This document shows positions 22,189-34,848 of a stretch of DNA of 64,000 nt, piece by piece. The stretch's first letter is position 1. Each line of letters begins with the position of its first letter. A program made the translations under genes and the position numbers. Below the pieces are notes generated by a model. The model made no database searches. It was given only the letters and a program-made list of their open reading frames with translations, and was not told where the DNA came from. Origin of the DNA: Mortierella sp. BCC40632 (lineage: Eukaryota; Mortierellomycota; Mortierellomycetes; Mortierellales; Mortierellaceae); the NCBI GenBank assembly GCA_011634665.1, contig WAEK01000021.1:236501-300500 (forward strand). The letters run 5' to 3'.

Positions 22189-23542
22189 GGCAGTCAAGTC
22201 TGGTATATAGAATTTAGATAAAAGGAAGAGAAAGAAAGAAAGAAAGAAAGGGGTGGCGTACAGTGAATGGAGTAAGTTGGCCCTGATGATCTCTCTTGGG
22301 CTAAAGGGGAGCAAAAGGAGCCAAGATGGATAAGAGCAAACAAAATAAAGAGAGGGAGAGAGAATAGGTGTGGATATCAGGTTAGTTATTTAGCCCCGTA
22401 TGATCCATTTTCTAATAGATAGGGGGAAAGGAGAAAGAAGGGGGCGTGTGTATGTGTGTGTGTGTGTGGGTGGGTGTGTTTGTGTATGTGTTTGTGTTTG
22501 TGTGCTGGGTAATAAGGAGAGGGGAACCAGAGAAGAGGAGAGCCGAGACCCGCATCGAGTGTCGTAAGCACAAACGCACACGCACACGCACCTATTAGGA
22601 GGCATGTGCGAGGAGCTACTGCCACGAGGGAGCGATTATCGGTGATCGAGCCTGGTCCCCCTTCCCCCCTTACCACTCCCCGTCCTTCCCACAGCCCCGA
22701 ACTGTGCAAATGTGCGTGTTGTGTGTGTGTGTGAGCGGGAAAGGAAAAATAGGGAGGCCGTTGGGAGGACCGGGATTGGGACTGGGACTGCGACTCGGAG
22801 AGGAAGGACGAGAGAGAGAGAGAAAGAACAAGTGAACGAGATTGGGGGCCGGGATTGGCCCGGGGACTGGGAGCTGAAGGCTGGGGACGGGGCGAGAGAG
22901 GAGCAAGTGGAAAAGAAAGGAGGAGCAGGAGGGGAAGAAAAGGCGGTAGACGGGGCGCCAGTAAGGTTACGGGTCGGGAGCGGGCGACCAAACAGAGAAA
23001 AACAAAAACGAGATGGATAAACCTTCTTTGGTCTGCGCCAGCAGTGGGGAGGAGAGAGACAAGGAGGACTAGTGGAACAGATGAGGCCGTGGACGGCGTG
23101 GGTATGGGTGCGCGGAGTGCTGCGCGTGGCGGTGGCGGTGGCGGGGAAAGGAGGAAGAGTAATAGGGAGCGGCGAACGGTGGCAAGGCAGCACACACACA
23201 CACACACACCCCTAACACAGACGTTGAAAAAAATAAAAATAAAAATAAAAGAGGCGAGACTGGAGACTGGGGACAGGGGGGGGACTGGGGTTGGATAGAG
23301 GTGGAGACGGAGCGAGAAAGCCAAAGAAGACCGAGAAGGAGGAAAGGGGAAAGGGGTTGGGTTGGGGTTGGGTTGGGAATACAAGAGAGGCACAGGTAGA
23401 CAAAAATAGTCAGGCGGGCACAGGGCGGCGGGCTGTCCCCGAGTGGCAGTGACCCGGCTGCAGAGCAGGCGCAGAGGCGGGGGTACAAATCGCCATCATC
23501 ATCATCATCATCAGACCGGTCATACAGGAGTCATATGGGAAC

Positions 23543-23544
<2 letters not shown>

Positions 23545-23582
<38 letters not shown>
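23545..23582. repeat. (GA)n microsatellite
   Basis: About 19 GA units followed directly by a short GGA run; part of the zinc-finger gene upstream region. Confidence 0.9.
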
Positions 23583-23586
<4 letters not shown>

Positions 23587-24114
23587 GAGGAGGAGGAGGA
23601 AGGGGCGCAGAAGCTAGAACCGCATCCGCAGGTGCAGTGACCCATTTGGAGATGGGACTACTGTCTGTGTGCCTGTAGTGGCGAAAGAAGCGTGTTGGGA
23701 CACAAGGCGACGCAGCAAATGTAGAAACTTTTTTTGCGCTCTTGCTCAACCCCCGGCCTTCGTCTCCTTGGGTCGACCTGACTGGGGAAGGACAATGCTA
23801 CAAAGGAAAATCTCCCCTCCTATCCTTCCTCGGGAGAAGAAAGAGGAGAAGAGGAAGGGAAAAGATGTTTCTGTCTGTTCTATTCCTTACTACGGCCTGT
23901 GCTCTGCCTAGCGGAGCTTCGCCAAAGCAGACCCATGTCGAGTCGCTTGGGCCAATTCGATGGTTCTCTCAGGTACGAGAGAACAAGCTCAGAGGAAGGA
24001 GCACAGGGCAAGGGTGGGGACGTGTATTAGCTTACCTTTGTGTTGGTTGACGACGTGGGTGATGTGAGAGAAGGGTAAAGCTGGAAGGACTGAGTGAATG
24101 AATGGGTGGAGAGA

Positions 24115-24310
24115 TGAATGGATGGATGGATGGATGGATGGATGGATGAATGGATTGTCGAATGAATGGATGGATTTAATGGCAAGGTGGATTAATGGAT
24201 GGGCGGATTTAACGGCTCGAATGGATAAATGAACGGACAATGGATGAATGGATGGATGGATGGACAGATGGATCAGATGGATGGATCGGATATCGGATGG
24301 ATGGATGGAT
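24115..24310. repeat. Imperfect (GGAT)n minisatellite cluster
   Basis: Two blocks of GGAT/GAAT tetranucleotide repeats (about 24115-24150 and 24240-24310) separated by diverged copies such as GGATTAATGGAT. The diverged middle suggests an old, once longer tandem array. Confidence 0.8.
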
Positions 24311-27300
24311 CGGTGTCGTGGGAGAATAAAAATAAAAAAAAAAAAGAAATCCCTGATGGTCAAAAAGCATGGGACAAAAGATTCAGGTTCGAGCAGAAAA
24401 AATCAAAATCAACAAACAGACGGCGGTCAAAACAAAGGCGAGTGGCGGAGCAGGCTGGGTCGGCTGGACCAACAGGTTGACAGACAACGGCAGGCAGGAA
24501 GCTCTTGCTAAAAAACAAACATCATGATGGTGGGTGGGGGCCCCGGCGGATGAAAAAAAAAAAAATGGTGGCGTCGAAAAGTCAAAATAAAAGAGCATAA
24601 AAGGAGGGGAGAGTGGGGGGGGGGGTAGAGATGGAAGGATGGAACGAACGAACGAACGAACGAACGAATCGAATCGGGGCGGATGGAATAGGGCGACAAC
24701 GATGATGGGGGATGATGATGATGATGATGACGAATGATGATAACACGATGGAAAGAAACGAGCGCTCAATCCCGGAGAAAATTTTTTTTTTTTTGGGGAG
24801 CGGGGCGGACGGATGGATAGAGCTCTGGCGCGGTGAATGTGGGATAGGCTGGATGGTATGGAATAGTGGGATTATGAGGCCAGGCTAACAAAAGAGAGAG
24901 AGTGTGTGTGTGAGAGAGAGAGAAAGAGGCCCAGGACGGTGCCGTCGGGATAGAGTGGAGCGGGCGGGGGCAAGAAAAGAGATTGCAAGAGAGAGAGAGA
25001 GTGAGAGAGTAGACTATGAGAGGAAGAGCCGCGCACGGCGATGGGCACAGGGCCAGGTGCGTGTTCACAGGTGAGCTCAGTGAGCATGCGGGATGTCGAT
25101 GGATGGGTGGGCGGGGGACTGGCCCAAGTGAAAGGGCGGCGGACAGGGGGAAAAAAAAAAAAAAAAAGTAACAAAGTAAAGAAAATGACTGAGTAGAGAG
25201 GAGGAGGCGGGGCGCTCGCTGCGCGGACATGGCTCGCTGGGCCTTGCTGGACTCGCTCTCATCTGCCCGGATGACCCGAGGTGGAGACAGGCGGCGCATT
25301 GGGCCATGGCCACCGTGGCCTGGGCCAGGCGGACAAGCCGAAGGGGAACACACGCACAACACACACACACACAACACACACAACGCACAACACACACTGC
25401 ACAATACGCACACGCACCCCGCGGGTCACGCATCCTCTGTCTCTCACTCTCTTCTGTCCCATTGACAGACCAATGCCGCCCATCTTTCTGCCGCCCATGT
25501 CGCCCTGTCGCCCTGCTGCAGTCCCTTATCCCCATCTTCCTTTTCTACTAGCTCGCTCGTCTATCTATCACATCCGACCGACCGACTAGTAAACTAAACG
25601 ACTTTTCGACTGGTCCGTCAGTCCGCCACGCTACAACTTGCCATGCCACACCTCGTCCATCCGCCACGCCCAACTGCCCGACAGTACGCGTGTTGTGTGG
25701 CAACAGGATAGCCAACCATCCATGGGTCAGGCTGGGCAGACAGGGCTTGACAGATGAAGCATGGTATTGCATGAGACTGGGCCAAGAAGTAAAAAGGACA
25801 CAGGAGTAAAAGGCGGGGCAGGGGATACATTCATAAGCTACAGCCTTTTTTTTTTTTTTTTTTCATCTTTGGGTCAGTCCACGAGAAGAGAGCGACATGG
25901 CCCGGTGGGTAGGCGATGCGGTGCAGGTGCGGGCGTAGGCCATGGACCCGGAGGATACGGCGGAGCAACAAACAGACACACAAAACAACAGGTCAACGCA
26001 GCCAATGCCAGAGTGCCATAGCGGCGCAACGCGGGCCGGAGCAACCGCACAGGGAACGGGACCGTCTGTGTCGTCCTCTCTCTCTCTCTCCTTTGTTACC
26101 TCTCTCTTACACCAGTCCTCTTTTTCTTGGCCTACCGACGCTGCGCGCGCACATGTGCCGCATAGCTCCCAGAGTCGACAAATGGGCGGGACAACAGAGA
26201 AGGGGAGCCGATTTTAGCTTTGGCGCTCTAGTGGGTTTCCGCTATTCCCCCCCCTTCCTTCATTCGTCTCCACTGGACCCAGCCCTCTGCTCTCAGTCGC
26301 CGCGGGGGAGGATTCAGATGGAGAGGGGGGGGGGCCGACTGGACAGCCCGCCGTCTTGGTCGATGCTCCCAGGGAGAAAGAGAAAGAGAGATGGGGCGGC
26401 TCAGATCACGACCCTACCAACCCAGACCCAGAGAATCCATTCATGGCGTGGCCATGCTCGCGCGGACATTTATTCTCGCCGAGCCTCCGTCTCTCCCTTC
26501 TCTGTTGCTCTCAGGGACCGCACTGCAACAACATCCGCCCTTTGCACAGTGCGACCGCCAAGAGAGCTCCCTCTCATCTCTTTTTGCTGAGCAAAACAGG
26601 CCCGAGAGCGGGGTCTGGTCCATCCCATGGTCCCTCCCTTCGTTTCCTCCCCTTCTCTTAGATCGTGCATCCGACCGACAGCCATGCTGACCAAGGATGC
26701 AGTCGGGTCAAACCAAACGTGGCCCTAGACCTCTTCTTTTTTATGACCCCGTCGTTGGCTTATAAACAAGCTTTGTTGTTCCTGAGTCTTTAAAAAGTAA
26801 AGGGATCGTGTGTGGTGGGGCCTATCCAAGAGGACCGATGATGATGAACAGGGCAGAGGCGCGCATGTGCGCAAGGAGAAAGGAGAGAGCGGACCAAACG
26901 TCTACACGGCCTAGATAACACAACTTTGCTCGATCCCCTTCCTCCCTTTTTCTCCGTTTCTATCTTCTTCCTTTCCCCCTTGCCTTTTCTCTCTCTTTTC
27001 TTTCCTGTCCGTCCCTGGCTCTTTTTGCAGTGGGTCATGCACTCTCTGACTCGTCTCTCCACCATCCAGCAGCCTCTTCCATACCTGATTAGAGTGCTTT
27101 TTTTTCTTTCCAAACCAGAGATGAGACTGAGCGTGGAAGGAAAAATAGAAAGGCGTGGCATAGATGGCGCGAGAGTTGGAGGGGACGATCTAGACTGGCA
27201 CGATGCTGCATCTCGTGTGTCAGGACAAAGTGCAGCTCAAATTTTGGGTCGGGGTACCAGCACGCGGGACCCTTTGGTACAAATGACCAAGTACCGGCGG

Positions 27301-27908
27301 CAAGTAACCGGTTGTCGGGGAGAAAAATGAGAAAACAAGGTGCCCCTTTGAATAAAAGAGGAGCGGTATGTTCTTGGGTATGTGTATTTTTTGTTTGGTT
27401 GGTCCCCCTTCCACTTGTTGAGTCAGCCTAAGTGCTTGGGCTATTTCTTTCATTATCTCCAGGCCCCAGCCAAAGCTCGGAAGAGAAAGAGTCTACTATA
27501 CACATTGAATCCATCAAGTCTACATGCTACAACGGGCTCATCTCCTCCTTTCTTTCACTCTCGCTCCTGCTGAAGGAGGGTTTTCAAAAGTACACCCCTT
27601 GTCCTATAGAATGGCGCCTTTGTCTCCATTACCGTCGGAATTGTGAAGTGTACCTGGGGTGCCTGGCACTGGACCGAGCCAATGGGCAAGAGAAGAGGAG
27701 AAGAGAGTCTCCAACATGCCCCTGAATCAGCTCGCCCGCAACGCAACGTGCTACTTGCTTCCCCGAAACAAGCTCACCCTTTCTCCTTTCAGTCAGGTTA
27801 TCCAATTCAGACCCACACAGCTATCATCTTGTAATCTGTGTCTGTTATAGATACATACCAGAAAAGAAGACAAACTAGCAAAAAAAAAAAAAAAAAAAAA
27901 AAAAACTC

Positions 27909-27918
27909 ATGACGTCAT
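27909..27918. promoter_or_regulatory. CRE/ATF palindrome upstream of MYSM1-like gene
   Basis: A perfect 10-bp palindrome ATGACGTCAT, the consensus for CREB/ATF-type bZIP factors, 75 nt before the start codon at 27993 and just after a poly-A of about 26 nt. The site match is seen; its use is inference. Confidence 0.5.
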
Positions 27919-27992
27919 AAACACCGCGAGCGGCGGGTCATCACAAAGATTCGACAGGGACGAGAAGTCTACAATCTTCCCTGATCCGCGCC

Positions 27993-30900
27993 ATGCCGCC
28001 CAAAAAAAAGCCAAGAGTTGATGGCAACCCAGCCCCAAAGGAAGAGAGAGTTTTGAGCAAGGAGGAAGAGGAGGAGATGAGCTCAGCCCTTATCGCTCAG
28101 CTTTTGGCTCAGGAAGGAGGCGATCAGCATGGGTACTACGCAGAGTATAACAACGATGCCAACTATGATGTTCTTAGTTCTGGAGCTTATTCGGATGACG
28201 ACGACGACTACAGAAACGATTACAACTACCGCCCCAAATCTCGATCGAGAAAAGGTAGATTACATTATTTTTTTTTCTTGGAGGGGGGAGTAACCTCTGA
28301 CTTTAATCATGCCATCGGATTTCACGGGAGCACTCGAGACGTATCCAATATTTCCCACACACGCCTCCTCTTTTCCCCTTGTCTATTCCTCTTTCACTCA
28401 CTCACTCACTTTTGCGTTACAGCACAGACAAAGAGGAAGCAGAGGTCAACAACAAAACCATCCGCTAGGACTACGCCCAAGACTACTACACCTCCCTCCT
28501 CTACTACTGTTGCAAAGACTCTAGAACCACCAGCCAATGCCTCCGTGACAGACTCGACGCCAAAAGAGACCACAAAAAAGGCCCCTGAGCATCCAACAGA
28601 AAAGACCCCAGAGAAGCCAGCAGAAAAGACCTCAGAGAAGCCAGCAGAGAAACCAACAGAAAACACAGTGGAGCAAGTAGCTGAAAACAAAGCAGAAAAG
28701 ACGACAGATGAGGCGCCCGAGACAACAGCCGATCCATTGCTGGCACCACAGAAAGACGCGTCATGTGGACCAGCAATAACCGCGACAGAGCCAAGCCAAC
28801 CACAGGAAAAACCCAAAAAAGCAGAAACTCCCAGGAGAGCGCCCCAGGTGTACAACACTGGTGTCTATTCAGAGCGGGAAGAAAAGGCCTTTGTCGAATC
28901 CCTCGGGATCTTTGGTCGCGATTGGCGCCGTGTAAGACAAGCATGCAGGCTTTAAGAAGGCAGAGAAGAGAAATGAGAGAACTCATAGCCTGACCATCTA
29001 CATCCAATGCACCATGTCTCGCTTTCTCTATTTCTATCTCTCGATAGGTAGAGGAACACGTTGGGACCCGCGATCCAAATTCGATTAGGAGTCATGCTCA
29101 GAAGCATTTCATCAAGCTGTTTAGGGATAATATACCCTTACCACCCAAAGTGCTTGAGACAGGTCCAGGTTACACTCTGTCGGGAAATGATCTCGACCCA
29201 TACTCTTCAGCGGCACGGCCCTATCTATCCCAACGCCACTTCGATGACCCATCCCTTCTTCCTGTTCAGGGTGGAACGATCTTTACAGGATTGCCAGGTG
29301 GTAGCTCCAGGGCCGAAAAGGCCGCAGCAGTGAAAAAGGCAAAAACTAAGGCAGAGGGCTCAGCTACCAAAGTCAAAGAAGCGGTCGAGGAAATGAAAGA
29401 TCTAACCATGTGGGTATCCTCTGGAATGCAACCGCCACTACCGCCACCACCACTACCGCCATCATCGTCATTATCATCATTATCATTTTTTTTCTTTTGC
29501 AAACCTACTCCCTTCTATCATGTTGGGTCATGTCTTTGTTGCTTAGACTTTATATATATATTGTTTATCAATTTTTTTTTCTAGTCGAAAGACGCCTCGG
29601 CCAACCAGGGAGGTCACTCGGGAACGGGAGCAAATGAATGTAGTCGCAAAGGAACCGTCTTATACAGGAAGAACTGATTACTCAAAAGCTCGACTCCGAA
29701 ACTCAAAGGAACGCGCGATCATCTCTTTTCGACAAATGGCAAGCGACCTTGACCCCCTGACAATGGTAAAATGCGAACCATTCTCTGGCCAACCAAAGTC
29801 TGGAATGATAGGATGCCAGCCTTTCGGGATCAAGGTCCAATCGAATGTCCTTCTTGGTATGGATTTCCATGCGCACCTGATGACAACGGAAATTATCGGG
29901 TTCTTGGCTGGAGACTGGGATCGTACAACAAAGACAATCCATATCAGTGCTATTTTCCCTTGCCGATCCCTTCAGACTGGTCAGAACCATGTCAATGTCG
30001 AGATGGATCCGACCTCAGAATTTGAGGTCCGCGAGGAAATCGAGAAAAGGAACATGAAAATTGTTGGATGGTATCACTCTCATCCTACATTTACTCCAGA
30101 TCCATCCCTGGTCGATATTGAGAACCAGACAAGTTATCAGCATCTTTTCAAGGACGAGAGTATGAACGAGGAGCCATTTGTAGGAGCCATTGTTGGTAAG
30201 TTTCCCTTTATATCCTCTCCTTTTTCTATATCTATCCAGCATAGCCATTAAACCCTACTTTGCCCTTGTTTGTTGCATGAGTCTAGGTCCGTATGATGAG
30301 CGTCTTCCTGGACTGTCGTCTGTTATCAACTGGTTTTATGTCACACAGTCACCTCAGGAACGAGGTCACCCGAAACGACTCGTTTATGATCTGGTTGAGG
30401 ACACCGAGCTCACTGAAGAAGAGTCCTCGCACTGGGTAAGCAATACTACTCCAAGAACGGGTCGCCCGAGATAACACGGATCAAGTTCATCAGAGTTCTA
30501 ACTATGCACTATATCACACGCTTTGCGAATAGATGCGATTGTTTGACGAATACAAAGACTCGCCGGAGCGGACCAACTTTCAGGAGCAATGGCGTCAAGA
30601 TGAGTCCGAAACAAAGCTACAGAAAATGATCGTTTCTCTAGGGCGTCGGATGCCATGGCTTCGAAACAACCTGCTAAAGAACAAAGAGAGTCAGGAACCA
30701 GAGACACCCAAAGTCCCGGAAAAGAGTCCCGAGCATCCTTCAGAGTCGATGGAGATTGAGCGAGATTCTTCTTCTACCGCCCAAATCAATGTTTATGACG
30801 CGCCAGTGGAACCAGCCTCTTCAGAGATGCCGGTCACCGAATCGAGCTCGATAGAATCGGCTACGACCACTGCTGCTCCTGCTGCTCCTGCTGCTCCTGT

Positions 30901-31429
30901 TGATCCTGCTGCTCCTGCTGCTCCTGCTGCTCCTGCTGATCCTGCTGCTCCTACTGCTCCTGCTGCTCCTACTGCTCCTGCTGCTCCTGCCGCCCCCACC
31001 GCTCCTGCTGCTGAAGGCTTGGAAACAGAAGATGCGCCTGCAGTGAACCCTATCTCCACAGATACTGACCCTGCGGCTGTCATAGAGTCAGACCAACAAG
31101 GTTCTGTGGTGCCAGCCGTTGAGGCAGACACGGTCGTCGTAGAAGCAACAAAAGTAACAGAAGTAACAGAAGTAACAGAGGCAACACCAATGGAAGGAGT
31201 GGAACCCACTTCTGAGCCCATCGAGACACCAGCAGAAGTCGAAGGATCAGCATCAGTCGAAGCCCCTCCATCACCCTCTGTCTCCGAAACGGCACTCACA
31301 CGTAGCTACAGCAACGAGAGCAACCAATCCTGTTCCAAGGGGATGACAGGCTTTGGAGGCCTAATTAACGACCCATTCCTCCTGCGAGTGGAGCAGGAGC
31401 TTTCGGCATGGGTGCCATACTCAGGATAA
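27993..31429 (+). CDS. MYSM1: Myb/SANT and JAMM (MPN) deubiquitinase, MYSM1-like
   Basis: A predicted chromatin deubiquitinase; MYSM1 removes ubiquitin from histone H2A. Six exons, 27993-28254, 28423-28931, 29048-29409, 29585-30195, 30287-30435 and 30533-31429, encode 929 residues. A Myb/SANT helix set spans about 232-283 (YSEREEKAFVESLGIFGRDWRR, then SHAQKHFIKLF, the SHAQKYF-type motif). The MPN domain has the complete zinc metalloprotease signature: Glu at about 480 (TTEIIGFLAGD), GWYHSHP with His at about 542 and 544, then PDPSLVD with Asp at about 555. I do not see a SWIRM domain between them. Exon 2 has Lys/Pro/Thr-rich repeats (EKPAEKTSEKP), and the C-terminal region contains an Ala-Ala-Pro tandem encoded by GCTGCTCCT units (about 30880-31010). 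The exon 3 donor (GTGGGT at 29410) is chosen because only it preserves phase. Confidence 0.88.
30880..31012. repeat. Coding minisatellite for Ala-Ala-Pro
   Basis: About 14 GCTGCTCCT-like nonamers inside the last exon of the MYSM1-like gene, in frame and giving (APA)n with occasional Asp or Thr. It is expected to be length-variable between strains. Confidence 0.85.
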
Positions 31430-32998
31430 TAGACTAGGGACCAAGGTCAAGTTGTTGTCTGTGCCCATGGTTAACTTTTTTTTTCTTTTCTTTTCTTTTC
31501 TTTTTTCTTTCTTTCGTTTTTCTTGTAACAACGCAATATGATTCCCAGAAACACTGTCACAGGATAGTCATTGGAAACGAATGCTGCTTAGTAACGTTCA
31601 TTCCCCTGAACCGAGCCGGGAGAACCAACCAGAGATGGTTGTCCTGGTAGTTTGGTCCTATGCTCAGGGTGGTGCAATGCACCGGGTAACAATGGGTGCA
31701 TCGTTGAATGAACACCAATGGCCCGTGTCTTTGCGACCAGTAGCGTAAAGAGACAAGCTGGTCTATGGGGAGCAGCTGATCGATAGACCGGCATTGTTGT
31801 CCAAGGGTCAAGAGAAGAGTACAGAGTGTGGACACAAAAGTAAAGAGAAAGGAGGTGAAGGAATAGACTGGAGGCGAGGGCGCGGCGTGGGCATGGATAC
31901 ATGTGTTCAGGTTTGAACAGGACAATGGGATATGTTTGTGCTCAGAGGGAGTTTGTGTTCACACTCCACAAGGACACCCACATTCCACAGACTCATGCTT
32001 CATTTCCCTTTCTCGAGACACTACGGCGCAGGATATTGGAGAGTGGAAGAAGAGGAGAGAGAACCCAAAAGATGCTCTCAAAAGGATGTGCAGACGAGAG
32101 CAGACACGCCCGCCCCATCGTGGACAGAATGCAGAATGCAAAAAGACGCAGGACGCAGGACGCCCACACACAGCAACGAAGAGTAACAAATCCAGAGACA
32201 TGGATCTGGGTGTGCTCAGGCACTCAAAAGAGTTTTGTCCGACGGACAGTTGGTATGGACAACAAAGACTTGAATCACATTCATACACGAAGACGTGCAT
32301 TTTTCCATCTCATTCGGGTCTTTACTGTTCTTCAGGATCAGTCAAGTTCGAGTCGTGGACACAAGCGTCAGTCATTCACAACGCATCCTGCATCCTGCTA
32401 AAGTGTCGTCGATAGAGCTAGCATTAGGCAAAAGAACCCCTCCCACCTCCATTGTTGCTGGATGGTCAACAGAGGTGCACAGAACAGGCCACCTGTTTTC
32501 TGCGCAGAGCAATGAACGGGGACACATTGGCTCAATCCGATTAAGGCCGCCCCTCTTCTATCCCCGCCACAGCCCGTGTCCACTGATCGCATCGCCCCTC
32601 CTTCGTTCACTGTCCCTGTGATAAAATCCAGCCCAGTCAAACGAAATCTAAAGGTCTTTGCGTCTCTCTCTCTCTCTTTCTCTCTCGTAACGCTCTCTCA
32701 CGCTCAATCTCTATCACCTTCATTCTTTCCTGATCCTCCCTATCCCTTGACCAATTGGGCGCTATCTGCTCCATCACACCCTTTCTTTCTCTCCTGCCCA
32801 CTCCCCTTCTCCCGCCTTCACTTTCTCTTCTTCTCTCATCATTCTCTGCAGTCTGAAAGCACATTGACTCCTTCGTAGCTTTTTCGAGCATTCATTCCCG
32901 CCTCACAATCTCTTTGCATTCTTCTTCCTCCTTTCTCTTTTCTTTTCTTTTTCTTTTTCTTTTTTTTTTCCTCTTCCTCATTCACAACAATCTCTGCC
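31430..32998. other. 1.6-kb intergenic region
   Basis: Between two + strand genes. Some short frames near 31557-31925 have C/G-ending codons on both strands but no recognisable product, so none is called. From about 32640 the sequence is CT-rich, with CTTTT repeats near 32936-32968, and is the likely promoter and leader of the TTC7/YPP1 gene. Confidence 0.5.
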
Positions 32999-34807
32999 AT
33001 GGCATTGTCCGTCAAAGCACAGACGATTGAGCGCGACCTTCAGAATGCCAGAGCAAAAGCCCAATACTCTGCATTCCCAGAACTCACTCGCCGCTATGTT
33101 AAGCACAACAAGGATGGCATTGGTAATGAGAATGAATTGGCTTCCTTCTTCTCGTTTGCTCTCTCTCCTCCCCAACCCCAACCCCAACTCAACCCAAAAA
33201 GAGTTGGACTCGCTCGTTTTGGTGTTCGATGCAGACAATGGTGAATGCGGGATCCTAAACGGAAAACTCCGTGGGATACATGCGCGAGAGCCATTCTTTA
33301 TTTGAGCACAGGTGTCCTTTCTTGAACCTTGCGCTGCAATCCGTCGACATTTGATCTCTTTGCCAAAAAAAAAAAAAAGACAATGCAACCTCACTCTGGA
33401 CTGACCCCCTCATTTCAACTCCTAAAATAGTATTAGCAAATACAGCCCTGTTGGAGCTTGCTATCGTCGAGGCAGAGAATACAGCCTCCAGGGCTCAGAA
33501 GTGGACTCAGGCCATTTCCCTGGACGATACCCCCGAGCTGATTACTACCAGTCCAAAGATCAAACAGGCCAGCATCAACGAGGCAGTCGAAAGACTGGAG
33601 CGCGTGTTGTCCAAAGGCACAGAAGAGCATCAGGAGGTTCGTGCTCCTTTTTTTTGTCAGATGGACATATTCTCTCTCACTTTATTTGCATCATGTAAAA
33701 GAAGAAGAAAAAAAAGCTTAGGCATGTCCAACAAATCGTTGCAGGGCTCCTAATGAAACGAATGGAAAACTCTCTTTTTTCTTCTTCTTCCTTTCATAGT
33801 ATGCAGCCATCGTTCTCGCTAGGGCTGCAATGGCAACAGACGCACCAGATCGTGTCCAGCGAGTGGCACATTATCTTCAAAACATTCAACTTCCACCTGC
33901 AAAAGTTCCCACTGGCTATAACTTTGCTTTGGTCATCTGTGGATTGACCGTGAAGGGTATGGCACTGGAAGAAGAAGGCAGGATCCCCGAAGCCATTGTT
34001 TCGTATGACAATGCTTCGATCTTGGCGCAGTCCAACCCCAATGAGCGCAGCGACGAGCTCTTTGCTTGGGTGGAGAATGCCCTCTATAGGGCTAGTTTAC
34101 TAAAAATGCGTCAAGGGTAAGGAATCCTAGTGGGTTCTCACCACTCTCTTTTTTTTTTTTTTTTTTTCTTCGTTTGGGGAAAATTATTCAACCGAAGCAT
34201 TTCCCCTCTCCCCCAAATTGATCTATTGACTCGACTTGTTTGTGGCGTGGCTAATCTCTTGATATCTTTATACAATAGAGATCTAATTGCTGCAACCCGA
34301 TCATTCCGAGCTTACCATGGACAGGCGCTTCAATGGCCACCCAACTTTCGACTTTCAAGACGTAGTACAATCTACCGATACTACTCTCATGCGCTGTCGT
34401 CCTCATATAGAGTGTTCTTATCACAAAGTATTACCGCGAATGGGATGCCAAGCATTGTTGAGTATGTTCCTCGAGTCGGGATGGTTTCCGATAGTCGTGC
34501 TTTTCTGTCAGCCAGTCACCTTTTTTTTTTTTTAAGAGGAAAAAAATCCTTCAATTGACAAGCACTAATTTGTTCTATCTCTCTCTCTAGTGAGCAATCG
34601 CAGTTCTATCTTCCAACTCTGACCCAGGAGACTGCACAGATCCATGCATACTGGGAGGATGCACTCTATGCCGTGACACAGTTCCCAAAGGCAGATGAGA
34701 AAAACTGGAGGGCGTTGGCCATGATTGAGCAGATCGTTGAGGATAGGAAATTACTTGGTCCAGGAAGTGATGCAGACAAACGTGCCCTTGTCGATGTAAG
34801 TGTTCAC

Positions 34808-34848
<41 letters not shown>

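Larger units (their letters stand above)
22189..27992. other. 5.8-kb divergent low-complexity region, no gene seen
   Basis: This separates the start codons of the zinc-finger gene (-) and the MYSM1-like gene (+). I found no exon with family resemblance; the long open frames on the minus strand (22386-23393 and similar) are Pro/Ser/Leu-rich translations of G-rich + strand sequence and are not called. Simple repeats are dense: TG at 22447-22470, CA at 23191-23210, TCA at 23490-23512, GA at 23545-23582, GGAT at 24115-24150 and 24244-24310, CGAA at 24645-24668, GAT at 24709-24730, CA at 25350-25400. The G-rich half (22600-25300) and C/T-rich half (25450-27130) suggest long 5' UTRs or regulatory sequence reading outward to each gene. 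Confidence 0.6.

Noticed and set aside
22386..23393. 335-residue minus-strand open frame
   Set aside because: Pro/Ser/Leu-rich translation of G-rich repeats; shadow frames of similar quality overlap it, and no domain is visible.
27120..27850. Open frames upstream of the MYSM1-like gene
   Set aside because: Short, mutually overlapping, without conserved features; more likely leader or promoter sequence.
31557..31925. Minus-strand 122-residue frame and an overlapping + frame at about 31583-31750
   Set aside because: Both strands look weakly coding-like, products are His/Cys/Trp-rich without recognised motifs, and neither has a leader or splice context.
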